Source: DASXRU01 sp033856235
Lineage (GTDB): Bacteria > Acidobacteriota > Blastocatellia > Pyrinomonadales > Pyrinomonadaceae
Direction of reading: 5' to 3'
NCBI GenBank assembly: GCA_033856235.1
Contig: JAWVFI010000083.1
Coordinates: forward strand, 8,754 to 72,753
DNA length: 64,000 bases
Shown: positions 18,101 through 26,679 of the stretch, piece by piece
Layout: every line of letters starts with the position of its first letter
How positions within the stretch are numbered: position 1 is the first letter of the stretch
Position numbers and translations under genes: made by a program
Notes under the pieces: generated by a model
The model's database searches: none
What the model saw: the letters and a program-made list of their open reading frames with translations, nothing else
What the model was told of the DNA's origin: nothing

Positions 18101-21100
18101 GTTGCCGGTTATAGCCGAATCCGCCGCACACTCCTGTCACAAAGAAGAAGGCCGGCCCGCCGATTGGCGTGTTAACCATGAAGAAAACGAAGAACGACGG
18201 ATAGCCTTCGACCACTGCATACGATCCCATACCCGTGATCGAGAAGCGGGTCGCCTTGATCATGATGTCGCCGGTATATTCAATGTAATCCGGAGAGGAG
18301 TGTGTGCTCTTCAACAGCCCGCCGCCAATCTCTACCGGACCGCCGGAAAACCACACGTCGAGTCCTTGCAAGTCAAAGACGTAGTTGTCGTAGTCGAGCG
18401 GCGCGGTGACGGGAATGCCGATGGAAAGATCGTCCAGATCCAGGGTGAGGCCAGCCAGCGAAACTGTGCCGTCGAAGGCAACAATCAGGTCTTTCGAGTC
18501 CGCTTCCCAACCGATCCCGATCTTGCTGCAACTGACGGGGCCAAAGGCACGCTGCACCGGAAACCAGATGATTCCGATCGGATCGCCCTGCTGACCTCCG
18601 TGAAGTTGCAGGTCGAATGAGGAGACGTAGGATGCCGTCATCGAGAAGACTGGATTGACGGCATCGGTTCCGCTCGCGCCGTTAGAATTCTGCGGACCAC
18701 CGCCACTGCTGCTGGTGCTGCTGGAACCGCTTTGCATCAGGTTTTGGGCCACCGGATTGCTGTTGTTGGTGCCGCTTCCCAGGTTTGGTCCGAGAGGAAT
18801 ACCGATATCGTCGCACCTGATGGCCGCGCCGAACGTTGTCGCTCCAGGGTCTGAGACATCCAGGCTCAGATAGATTCGCGGCTCGGTCCCTCCGAGTCTG
18901 AAGCCATTCAAATTCACGAGCGGTTGATTGCCGTACCTGAGAATATCCAGCCCGACGCTGATCAGTTCCAGTCTGGCGTTGATGCTGGGCGTGTTGGAAC
19001 TGTCTACACGCAGCAGGTATACGTTCAGGCCCAGGTCCTCGTCCTGGATCGATGGCCCTCCCGCCCTCTCAATCCAGTTGTCCGATGAATCATCTCCGCT
19101 CGGCCATTTGCCGAGTTGTAAGACGACCTCCGTTCCCGTGGTCGGAGCAGAATTCCCGCCGCTCCCGGGAGGCGGTACAGACCCGGCGCGGGCGCTGCCC
19201 TGGGCTCCACTTGAGGTGATTTGAAAATCAGTCAGCTGGATACTGAATCCGTAATCTGTAGTTGCAGTTGATAGGCCTGGGGCTGCTGCCACATGAATGC
19301 TGCCGCCGTTAAACTTGATCAGGTCGACGCCGCCGAGCACCGAGAGCGAGCTCAAGAGCAGTTGCTCGATGATCCATTTCGTATCCTTGCCCTGGAAGAC
19401 GCTTGCCAGATCGGCCAACTCAAAGTTGGGAGGATCGGGCTGAGTCAGTAGCCCCCAGGTGGACAATACTTTCCCGGGTGTCTGATCAGATGTGGCGATG
19501 GTCGTGTTGAGGAAGCCATTGACAGCATTAGTAGCGAGCGCTATATCCGCAACCAGCGGCAGCAGGAACTGCGCGGCGAATTTTTGGATCCAGTCTGGCG
19601 TCGCGAGAATGCTGGTGCCGGACGGACTGCCGGAGTCCTGCAGCGCGAAGTTCACTGCGGGCAGCAGCTCGATCAAGAGAATGTCGGAAGGCGCCGTCGG
19701 TGTCTCGCCGTTAGCGGCAACTGCAAGAGGGTAGAAGTTCAGCGAGAATTGGAGATCGCCCTCCGTGTCAACATCCAGGGTTAGGTTTAATTCCGGGCCG
19801 CAGTCGTTCCAGGGCAAGTCGAAGTTCTGGGTGTCCACCCGAAAGCCCGCCGCCAGCGTGAAGTCCGGCTCGATCGGTCCGGAGAGCGGTACGGCGATGC
19901 CGGTGGTCGCGTTCAGGATCAGCAGGCCCTTCTGGATCTGTGGCTCGACCCACATGCCGAAGACCGGCTGGCCGCCCGTCTGTCTGACGCCGAAGCTGAC
20001 CGTCACCTGGCTGGGGCCGGGCGGCGATCCCGGATCAAGCTGATGTATGAACTGGACCAGTTGCTGGTTGTCGCTGGTCGAAAGGGTGAAACCGGGAATC
20101 TCCAAAGTCTTGTTGAGCAGCGAGTAGATGGCGTTCAACTTGGCGGAGACGCTGGCTTCACTGAATTGCGTCGCCAGCCATTGTTGGGGCGCCGCCTCAA
20201 CCTGTTCGACAAGGTTGAGGAGCTCAGCGATGCTGTTGACCTCGAAAGCGCCGGCGAAGGTTTGCAGCTCACCGATAAATTGGTCCAGTGGCGCGGGAAG
20301 CTTGTCTTTATTCGCTGCATAGGCGTCTCCAATCTTGCCCGCGACGAAGCCCAGCAGTTTGTCCATCCCCTGCTCGCCCGGAATGAATTGGTTTAGTCCT
20401 CCGAAGGGAACGAGCGTGAAAGGATAGTCTGTCCCATTGTCACGAGCCGTCACACCCAGCGCGAAGCTTCCTCTCTCGAAACTGCTTTGCAGGGTCAACG
20501 TCCGGTCGCCGGCGGGAGGGCTGGCGGGATTGAAGCCGCTGGTTTCGCTCAGATCAATCGTCAGCGTCACGTTCCCATTAACGGCCACACCCGCACCAGA
20601 GCCGAACGATAGAACCGCGGCCGCATCAAGATATGGAACCGGCGGCGGCAGCGTGGGCTTGATGCCTACCATGATCTGGACGCCGCTTGTTTGATCCGAA
20701 GTGAAGGTGAAAGAAACGCCGTACGGCAATCTCGAAATGACCATGCCGCCGGGTGTGGGACTAACGGTGAGGTCATGCGGCCCGACCACGCCGGCGCCAG
20801 GCAGTGCATGCAGTAGTGTTCCGACCCGCTCCAATGACAGTGCCCCATTTCCGTCGCCGAGCACTTGATCGCTCAACACCCAATCGGACGGGTGCGTGAA
20901 AATGCCGAGCAATGAAGTTATCTGCGTCGTGCCATCGTATTGCTGTGCCGTGAGGCCGAAAGCGCTGAACACGTTGGCGGCCAAAGGGTAGTGCGGAAGC
21001 ACATACTGATTAAGCATCCTGCCGGCGAAGGATGAGAGGATGAAGAGCGGAATCTCCTCGCCCAGCTGCTGCAGGTACTGCTCCGGCGAAGGCAGTGGAT

Positions 21101-24100
21101 AAATGACCAGCGGGTCGAAGGGCGCCGGCAAAGAGTCCGGCGGCGACTCAAGCGCGATCCCCCAGCTACTGACCGGATCGCCGGACTGGTCCAGCGCCAG
21201 CGCGTACTTGAAGGCCAGCGCCTGGCCAAAGACTTCCGAGCCCAGCCTGACATCCACGCTCAGCGAAAGCGCCTGAAGGTCCAACACCATCTCTCCGGTA
21301 AGCTGTAGCTCCGTACCCACGCTTATCGGGTTGGCGATTTCCAGAGTGAGCTTTGTCCCCGAGGTTGTTTTGAACTCCAGACCGTACACGGCAGGCGGCG
21401 GAGACGGCTGAGAAGGTAAATTGCTCAGGGCGGAAATTAGCTGCTTCCGCAGTTCCTGACTCTGCAGCAGCGTCGAACCTTTGCTCTCGAGAAATTGGAC
21501 CGGGTGCTGGAAGAGATTCAACCAGTTCGGGAGCGAGACGACCGATCCGCTCGCCGAAGTCTTCTGAAGGTCAAAGGCGGCGAGCAGGGCCGGCAATCCA
21601 TTGAGCGCCGCCGGAACCGCGAAGTCGTCAAAACCAACGAGCGTCGCCAGATGCTCGAAAAGGGCGGATCGGAGAGCGGGGTCGTGCAGCACTCCCGTCA
21701 TCTGAGTCTTGAGAAAGGCTTCGGGATTCGCCAGCACGGCTTCCCATGCGCCAATATCGAGGCCGAGATAGCTGACAATCGGCGGTGAGACCGGCGGCGA
21801 GACCGGCGGCGAGACATTTGAGACTTCGGTCTCGGCTAATCCCAGATCGTTCAGCAGGTGAAACATCGTTTCCAGTTCAGGGAACGGTGGCATCTCCGGC
21901 TTGATGGCGCTCGTCAGCCGCTCCATCAAAGCATTCAACAAGGTTTCCATGACGGACATACCCTGTTGACAAGTGAAGACGGGCGAAACACCGGGGGCCA
22001 GCTCGACCGTGGCGGGCGTATCTGAGCTTGTTAACTGAGCGTCGAACAACGAGAGCACGGGAGAGAGAGCAAAGCCGGATGAGACATCCAGGTTAACAGA
22101 GGCCCCGAGCCGACCACTGCCGATGGTCAGCCCCGTGACCGGATCATGGACCAGCGGGCTGCCGTTGTTGGTATTAGCGAAGTTGCAAACCATCGAAAGT
22201 CTTGGCAGTGAAGGAGCAGCAACCGGCAGCGGGGAACCGTTTACCTGCGAGGTCGCGAAGCGGACCAGGTCCACTCGGATCGAGGTGTCTATATGTACGC
22301 CCGACTGATCCGACGTGGCAGGAAGTTGATCTGCCGCAGTCATCTGTTTTCTGACGCCAAAACCAATCCCCTGCGGTAGGCCGTTACTTTCAGACTCAGC
22401 CCAGACCAGTACTTCAACTCCTCCGGCATTAGTCAGCTCAACAGACCACGGATCTTCGAATGTTCCCGCCGCGGTAACTGCGGGGATGGGCGGCACTTCC
22501 CCTGTGATGGACCACCCGATAAGTTGCATTAACGGTGCAGCGAATTCTCCCTGAGAAAATAGCTGGGTCAACTGGCTACGCAGAACCGGCCAGGGATTTG
22601 TGAAAAAGGGTGTCGAGCCAATGTCCAGAACGGGCCAATTCGCCGGCAGGGCCAGGCCGGGTGGAATTTCAAACGGAGAGGCGGGCGGGGATGAACCGTT
22701 AATGATCTCCGGCATTGTGGGCAGAAGACCAAGCGCCGCTGTCAGCGTGACGCCGAACCTGCCGCCATGTGCGAGCAGCCAAAGACCGGCCGCATTGAGA
22801 GCCAGTTGGGCCAATGCCTCCAGATCCTGGATGCCTTCTGAAAGAGTGCCTGAGGTAAAAGCCAGTTCGGGAATCTTGATCGAGGAAGACGAAGCATAGT
22901 TTAGCTGAGCGTTGACGATCCCGGCCTCCCAGTAAAACTGTTGCTGCCGGTTCCAGCCTGCCGCGACCCGCGCCTGGTCCAACTGGACACTGACACCCGC
23001 CAGCGCCGGGGTCTGCAACGGTGTGGCTGCGCCGGCTGAGGTAGCGCCTGTCACTTGTAGCTCCGCCTTCATGCCCGGCAACCAATCAGCGCCAAACGAA
23101 CCCGAGCTATCCACGTCCGGCAGATCAACGCGCAGGAGCTCGACCTGCAGGCCCACGTTCGCTATCACCTGATTCAGTGGTGGGAGGTTGCTAATTGGAA
23201 TCGCAATCGGCACGCCGCATTGAAGCGCCAGGTGCAGTTCATTCTTGACTGCAGGCGAGGAGGTGGCTGGATACCATGCTTGAAGATAAACACCCGGCGC
23301 GCCGGCTCCGAAGCTCAATAACTCGACCTGCCAAGGCTGCTCCGCCGTGCCCGTCTGATTTTCGGGTATCAACTGAGTGGGCGACCCGCCAAGCAGGCTT
23401 ACCAGGGAAGGAAGGAGATACTTCCAGACTGGCGCGCCCTTAGTGTCCAAGGTTGTCAGGCAGCGTGTGTAGTAGCTGGCGAGAGCGCCCAAAGGATTTT
23501 GCACCAGCGCATCGAGCGCTGCGGTTGAAGAGAGCAGCATCTCCGCAACCGGCCACTCGCCATCCAGGTAAGCCGGCGGCGGTAAGATACCCAGCATAGC
23601 GGCCAGACTCTTCGCGTTCTCACCAGCGCCGGATCCGAGGAAAGAACTCAGCGCATTTTTCACGATCGTACTAATGGCATCGTCTAATATTTGCAGGTCG
23701 CCATTGAAGTTCGTGAGATCAATAACGGGCCACGAGCCGACCGCGGTGTCCACCCCTGTAAGCTTGAAACTGGGAGTGAATACTCTGTCGCTGGCCGCCG
23801 ATGACTCGAGATAGCTGAAGCCGATTTCGACGGTGCCCAGGCGGAAACGTGGAGTCGTGCTCGTGCCAGGGCTTGGCGGCGATTGGTCCTCAATATCCAG
23901 AAGCGGCAGTGTTTGATCTATTCCGTTCAGCAGCACCACAGCGACGTCAAACGATGGGAAGATGGACTGTTTCAGCGGCGTATCGACCGCGGGCTGGTTG
24001 AGGGCCGGGATGACAAGCTCGATCAATTCCAGAGAGACCCTGCCTTGCACGCCGACTTGCTGCAGACTCCCGTCGGATGTATTAGAGGCCGCCTTAACCG

Positions 24101-25289
24101 GGTTGAGAATGTTGGTCTCGACCCGGATTCCCGGATAGACGTAAAGAGCTCCCGCACTGTTCACCTCGGTTGCGATCGTGAAGCTCAAGCCGAGCAAACC
24201 GGCAATCTCGCTCAACTGAATCGCGAACGGATCGGCGCGCGTACCCGTGCCGGTGACATTGCTGTCCGTTTCGCTGCTCTCCAGCGAAGAAACTCCTTGT
24301 CGCAGACAGGCCCAATCGTTGAGCCAGCTCTTGAGCGAAGACGGTGAACCGGCGATTGACCGCGACCAGTCATTGAGCAGTTGGACAATTTTCGAGGGAT
24401 CGCTGTAAAGGCCGCTCCAATCAAACGCCGGCGCATCCCCTGCCAGCCCGAGCAGCGCCAGGATCTCGTAGACCTGCGCGCTAATCTCGTTCAACGGATT
24501 CGATTGTGATCCGGCCTTTGACAGGTCAGCGGCAAGAACGGAGATCGCCATCGTGATCCATTGATCGATGGAGCCATGCTCGATGAGATCGATCAGCGAT
24601 TGGTCCCTGGGCTGCGCCTGTCCCGGTAACTTTAGGTTGAGCAGGACAATCTCCGGCACGATGTCTTTCGACAAAGGCCCGCCGCTGAAATCGATGTCCA
24701 CCGCGACCTTTAAGCCGTCGAATGAAATTTCTCCGCTGCCGAACGCGCCGGTCGCGCCGGTAAGTTCAAAGCCCAGTTCAACCGGCTGCTCTCCGAGCAC
24801 GAAGTAGTTGCCCTGTTGGGCCGGCATTTGGAGCACCGGCAGATAAGCGTAGACGGTTAGACTCAGGTCTCCGTGGGTGAACGGATACATCAACCCGAGC
24901 CCAACCAGGATTGTCTCATTGTCGCTTCCGTCCGCCGGAGGGCTGCCCGCTCCGGGGCCGCTCGTCACAATATAGAGACCTGTCGGCTGGTTATTACCGG
25001 TCGCATCGGGATTCTTGATCGGATACCAGTTGCCGGTGAGGGTGTTCTTTGGGGCACCCAAAGCATTCCCGGCCGCACTGCCCAAAAGGGATTCCAGCAG
25101 TCCGAGCAACTCCGCTCCGCGCTGGGCCGGAATCTCCTTGATCTTCTCCAGCGGTTTCGAAAACCAATCCGGATCTAGTGAGAGCGTTGCGCCATCGCTA
25201 TTCGGGCTCAGGAGGCCCGCAAGCACGCCGAGTCGGACGAGATTTGGATCGAGGTCCGCAACGTTGAGGTCAATTTGTGTGTTTGACAA
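15132..25289 (-). CDS. Giant 3385-residue protein with DUF6603-like region
   Basis: First gene of the six-gene run. The start is TTG at 25289: a Shine-Dalgarno GAAGGG lies 9 nt upstream and an in-frame TAA three codons upstream rules out a longer form. There is no signal peptide. The N-terminal 1300 residues alternate helical segments with beta stretches that carry a recurring G-T-x-x-[DQ]-P-[FW]-x-[IV]-x-L motif near residues 348, 648 and 943, i.e. a period of about 300. A short VSPPVSPPVSPP linker lies near 1160-1170 and a Ser/Gly/Asn linker near 2180-2200. The region about 2240-2690 (aromatic, hydrophobic beta strands; GGFGYNRQLVLPS near 2390) resembles the uncharacterised DUF6603 family from memory. 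The last 680 residues are unassigned. Function unknown; a very large lipid-binding or surface-scaffold protein would be consistent with the fold class but is a guess. Confidence 0.8.
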   Translation of the reverse strand: MSNTQIDLNVADLDPNLVRLGVLAGLLSPNSDGATLSLDPDWFSKPLEKIKEIPAQRGAELLGLLESLLGSAAGNALGAPKNTLTGNWYPIKNPDATGNNQPTGLYIVTSGPGAGSPPADGSDNETILVGLGLMYPFTHGDLSLTVYAYLPVLQMPAQQGNYFVLGEQPVELGFELTGATGAFGSGEISFDGLKVAVDIDFSGGPLSKDIVPEIVLLNLKLPGQAQPRDQSLIDLIEHGSIDQWITMAISVLAADLSKAGSQSNPLNEISAQVYEILALLGLAGDAPAFDWSGLYSDPSKIVQLLNDWSRSIAGSPSSLKSWLNDWACLRQGVSSLESSETDSNVTGTGTRADPFAIQLSEIAGLLGLSFTIATEVNSAGALYVYPGIRVETNILNPVKAASNTSDGSLQQVGVQGRVSLELIELVIPALNQPAVDTPLKQSIFPSFDVAVVLLNGIDQTLPLLDIEDQSPPSPGTSTTPRFRLGTVEIGFSYLESSAASDRVFTPSFKLTGVDTAVGSWPVIDLTNFNGDLQILDDAISTIVKNALSSFLGSGAGENAKSLAAMLGILPPPAYLDGEWPVAEMLLSSTAALDALVQNPLGALASYYTRCLTTLDTKGAPVWKYLLPSLVSLLGGSPTQLIPENQTGTAEQPWQVELLSFGAGAPGVYLQAWYPATSSPAVKNELHLALQCGVPIAIPISNLPPLNQVIANVGLQVELLRVDLPDVDSSGSFGADWLPGMKAELQVTGATSAGAATPLQTPALAGVSVQLDQARVAAGWNRQQQFYWEAGIVNAQLNYASSSSIKIPELAFTSGTLSEGIQDLEALAQLALNAAGLWLLAHGGRFGVTLTAALGLLPTMPEIINGSSPPASPFEIPPGLALPANWPVLDIGSTPFFTNPWPVLRSQLTQLFSQGEFAAPLMQLIGWSITGEVPPIPAVTAAGTFEDPWSVELTNAGGVEVLVWAESESNGLPQGIGFGVRKQMTAADQLPATSDQSGVHIDTSIRVDLVRFATSQVNGSPLPVAAPSLPRLSMVCNFANTNNGSPLVHDPVTGLTIGSGRLGASVNLDVSSGFALSPVLSLFDAQLTSSDTPATVELAPGVSPVFTCQQGMSVMETLLNALMERLTSAIKPEMPPFPELETMFHLLNDLGLAETEVSNVSPPVSPPVSPPIVSYLGLDIGAWEAVLANPEAFLKTQMTGVLHDPALRSALFEHLATLVGFDDFAVPAALNGLPALLAAFDLQKTSASGSVVSLPNWLNLFQHPVQFLESKGSTLLQSQELRKQLISALSNLPSQPSPPPAVYGLEFKTTSGTKLTLEIANPISVGTELQLTGEMVLDLQALSLSVDVRLGSEVFGQALAFKYALALDQSGDPVSSWGIALESPPDSLPAPFDPLVIYPLPSPEQYLQQLGEEIPLFILSSFAGRMLNQYVLPHYPLAANVFSAFGLTAQQYDGTTQITSLLGIFTHPSDWVLSDQVLGDGNGALSLERVGTLLHALPGAGVVGPHDLTVSPTPGGMVISRLPYGVSFTFTSDQTSGVQIMVGIKPTLPPPVPYLDAAAVLSFGSGAGVAVNGNVTLTIDLSETSGFNPASPPAGDRTLTLQSSFERGSFALGVTARDNGTDYPFTLVPFGGLNQFIPGEQGMDKLLGFVAGKIGDAYAANKDKLPAPLDQFIGELQTFAGAFEVNSIAELLNLVEQVEAAPQQWLATQFSEASVSAKLNAIYSLLNKTLEIPGFTLSTSDNQQLVQFIHQLDPGSPPGPSQVTVSFGVRQTGGQPVFGMWVEPQIQKGLLILNATTGIAVPLSGPIEPDFTLAAGFRVDTQNFDLPWNDCGPELNLTLDVDTEGDLQFSLNFYPLAVAANGETPTAPSDILLIELLPAVNFALQDSGSPSGTSILATPDWIQKFAAQFLLPLVADIALATNAVNGFLNTTIATSDQTPGKVLSTWGLLTQPDPPNFELADLASVFQGKDTKWIIEQLLLSSLSVLGGVDLIKFNGGSIHVAAAPGLSTATTDYGFSIQLTDFQITSSGAQGSARAGSVPPPGSGGNSAPTTGTEVVLQLGKWPSGDDSSDNWIERAGGPSIQDEDLGLNVYLLRVDSSNTPSINARLELISVGLDILRYGNQPLVNLNGFRLGGTEPRIYLSLDVSDPGATTFGAAIRCDDIGIPLGPNLGSGTNNSNPVAQNLMQSGSSSTSSSGGGPQNSNGASGTDAVNPVFSMTASYVSSFDLQLHGGQQGDPIGIIWFPVQRAFGPVSCSKIGIGWEADSKDLIVAFDGTVSLAGLTLDLDDLSIGIPVTAPLDYDNYVFDLQGLDVWFSGGPVEIGGGLLKSTHSSPDYIEYTGDIMIKATRFSITGMGSYAVVEGYPSFFVFFMVNTPIGGPAFFFVTGVCGGFGYNRQLVLPSQDTVQSFPLVAGLTDPTVFGGQDPLEVLNRDVPPAIGTYWLAAGVQFTSFELVQSIVLLVVEFGKEFEIALLGLSTLTLPKPSSDGADAIVYAELQLEVTFKPATGLLAVTMALTSNSYVLDQDCRLTGGFAFYIWFSGEYRGQFVVTLGGYNPYFTAPGYYPVEPRLGFIWLVSDDITIEGDAYFALTPSCVMAGGGLSATYESGNLKAWFNAQADFLVAWKPFHYDIYISIDIGASYTIHAIVSVTLSVDLGCTLHIWGPRLQGTVHVDWSIISFTIPFGSGDSDPNAASTIAQYGTFYDYFLSPQQGQADQSSDTLMTHRMAFAEGASAPPQAVCTVSASNGLLNHYKDPDMGTVWVVRADKLVIATATSVPATDVVYLGKNNNNQSVSGPTVGIRPMGYTSVNTPHTVGIQLMAAVVQQVDLPNDWTSATDISGVAAALWDTVPNNGNPAPDAKVMPGTLVGVKSLTPNPTEVTGPPPIELAEAFSFTPLPVRDLPLSGNAAVAIYFWDALISPFADSLAEIEATVMSPDVIQFRNLVLTDVVDRGTVVQIGGRLDVMAATAITTFTAPPLLGSMDFKGETLNAAPLRMMDVPRKTGLPAGFALSPPTVKGLILHTLIRRYSHAHLSASRTERSRVEAHVTGKVHRTGMFATAHDRKIIGKRVASERYAEGSSRHEMRLHAGATLLWEIQGKGQSALQVEHDGILPLRVVALDQYHNLIADTGVGANGPGTYELPDDTVYLSVTTLNPTEVQPHISQHVGWHSDSMLIQMTPKALLGDGVVIHPQAPVSVSEGRRSADNGLVKGRELIERNMVEVNHTQRKQGWIDTLLPNAVRAFAVWLSPAADGASVPDDVAGCITVAAPLLVRDGEEVHREYTTLVADEVSRDGAGACVLYLIPNPELQTGLPYLRVRVEVKDGFVQDGLVGFTSREIADVRSQYSQIKIKPRGVSSAETSQTASRIKLNFESSPLDQPQAGKEGRR
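21781..21816 (-). repeat. Three 12-bp tandem units encoding VSPP repeats
   Basis: Three consecutive copies of a 12-bp unit (plus strand GGCGGYGAGACM) encode VSPP three times inside the giant gene. The units are nearly identical at DNA level, so copy number may vary. The repeat probably forms a flexible proline linker between domains. Confidence 0.7.
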
Positions 25290-25970
25290 GATTCTTTACC
25301 CTTCGTTATGCGCTGACACCCAATTCGACGAGGAGGGAGAAGACGCGGAAACGCTCAGGCTAATGTTCTGAAGCGATCAAAGAACAGGCAAGCATCCGTC
25401 ACCGGCAGGTTGGCAACGATTAACGCGAGGCGCTAAAGCTTATCGAGGACACTTACTTTTGCAGCGATACGGGGTGGCTGGGGAAAACTTGCTTAAGCCT
25501 GGAAGTCGCTTCCCACGTAATGTGTGGATCCGCATGAATGAGATCGTTTGCCTTGTTGTCCACAGCGCGATCCGAATACTTGCGTTGCTCTCCCACTCAT
25601 GTGGGGCATCGCTCATGCTCCAGGGGAGAACGCGTTCCGGCGAGGTCTTTCAAACCGGTATCGCGAAGATCAACGTGAATGAGCTCGGGCTGAGCTCCTG
25701 AAAAAAAACAAATTGACAAGCGGAGCGCTGGACTCTATGCCAATTAGGGTCTGAGTGTCAATCGCAAGTTTTTCGGGTTTCGTTCTACCCCACGTTCGAC
25801 ACTCTTCGAAATCTCAGGCAGAGAAAACAGGTTGGTGCTTTTGCCGGTCAGTGTGGATTCGCATACTCCAGGAACAGTCACAGAGGAAGTATTCACTCAT
25901 AAAACTCCTGGAGGAATCCAAGACAGCCGACGGGCGATCATCGATCGCCCGGGCGACGTTGCCACTTCGA
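25290..25970. other. Gene-poor 681-bp region upstream of the giant operon
   Basis: No convincing gene is visible. An 80-codon open frame at 25459-25701 (+) has no ribosome binding site and no recognisable domain. The stretch is expected to hold the promoter and a long leader for the giant operon; candidate promoter boxes lie at 25713-25761. A perfect hairpin GGCGATC-ATC-GATCGCC lies at about 25931-25947, just beyond the stop codon of the cyclase gene, without a U-run. Confidence 0.6.
25732..25761 (-). promoter_or_regulatory. Candidate sigma-70 promoter for the giant operon
   Basis: On the minus strand a perfect -35 box TTGACA (25761-25756) is separated by 18 nt from TAGAGT (25737-25732, four of six consensus positions). 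It would start transcription about 430-440 nt upstream of the TTG start of the giant gene. A second perfect TTGACA on the plus strand (25713-25718), with 17 nt to a weak TATGCC, overlaps it face to face. Consensus matching only. Confidence 0.35.
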
Positions 25971-26657
25971 TCAAGCGCTTGCAGCGACAGGCACGATCGC
26001 GAAAGCCCGCACGGGAAAAGTTCCCATTCCCTTTACTTTCACCGGCACTGCAAAGAACCTGAAATCCCGATCGGGAAGATCACCCAGCCCACAGAGATGC
26101 TCGACTACCGGAATGTCCTTAGCCAGTAGAATTGAATGGACCGGGCGCGTGCCGTCGGCAGTGGCGTCGATGTTAAATGAATCGATCCCGACCAGAGCGG
26201 CGCCGCTTCGCGCCAGATAATCCGCGGCGTCGGCCGTCAGGAACGGATGCCCGCCATCAGAATATTCTTCGGTGCGCCAGCGCGTGTCCCAGCCCGTATG
26301 AAAAAGGACGGCCTTGTCTTTGAGGTCAAGATCCGCTAGAGCCGCTGCGGATATCCCTCTTTCCGCTGCATTGACTCGCCTGACAACAATCCCATCGAGG
26401 TTTGCGAGCGATTCCAGCTTGAGCTCGGAGAGATCGGCGCCTTCGGCATAACGATGAAATGGACTGTCAATGTAGGTCCCGGTGTTCGCCACCATTTCAA
26501 TCGTGCCAATTTGAAACTCAGTGCCCGGCGCATAACGTTCCCGCGAAGCTTCGCGGGTAAGGTGATCGCTGATGACCGGCGGCGGCAGACCTTTATAAGT
26601 GGTCATGCCATGGTGAACGGTGTGGGAAACATCGATTAGGCGAAAGTCGGAAGTCAT
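25971..26657 (-). CDS. Cyclase family protein (kynurenine formamidase-like metal hydrolase)
   Basis: The 228-residue protein belongs to the cyclase/kynurenine formamidase superfamily (PF04199), metal-dependent hydrolases of amide or cyclic substrates. It begins with the typical IDVSHTVHHGMTTYKG (about 8-23), and the family's metal-site motif HxGTHxDxPxH appears as NTGTYIDSPFH (about 58-68), so the first and second His are Asn and Tyr; the Asp and last His remain. GIDSFNID (about 147-154) and the C-terminal VKVKGMGTFPVRAFA are also family-like. A ribosome binding site AGGAAA precedes the ATG. It is isolated on the minus strand between a hairpin element and the operon leader. The substrate cannot be told from sequence. 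Confidence 0.8.
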   Translation of the reverse strand: MTSDFRLIDVSHTVHHGMTTYKGLPPPVISDHLTREASRERYAPGTEFQIGTIEMVANTGTYIDSPFHRYAEGADLSELKLESLANLDGIVVRRVNAAERGISAAALADLDLKDKAVLFHTGWDTRWRTEEYSDGGHPFLTADAADYLARSGAALVGIDSFNIDATADGTRPVHSILLAKDIPVVEHLCGLGDLPDRDFRFFAVPVKVKGMGTFPVRAFAIVPVAASA

Positions 26658-26679
26658 AGAATTTCCTGAAGCGGCTCTG

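Noticed and set aside
8547..25178. Many plus-strand open frames opposite the giant operon (for example 9458-9961, 14287-15084, 15927-16874)
   Set aside because: No ribosome binding sites or domains; composition is that of antisense frames of GC-rich genes.
2113..25289. Contractile injection system, Tc toxin or prophage origin of the giant operon
   Set aside because: No sheath, tube, baseplate, AAA ATPase, RHS or TcA/TcB motif, integrase or tRNA attachment site is visible.
25459..25701. 80-codon frame in the leader of the giant operon
   Set aside because: No Shine-Dalgarno, no domain, low-complexity translation; kept as noncoding.
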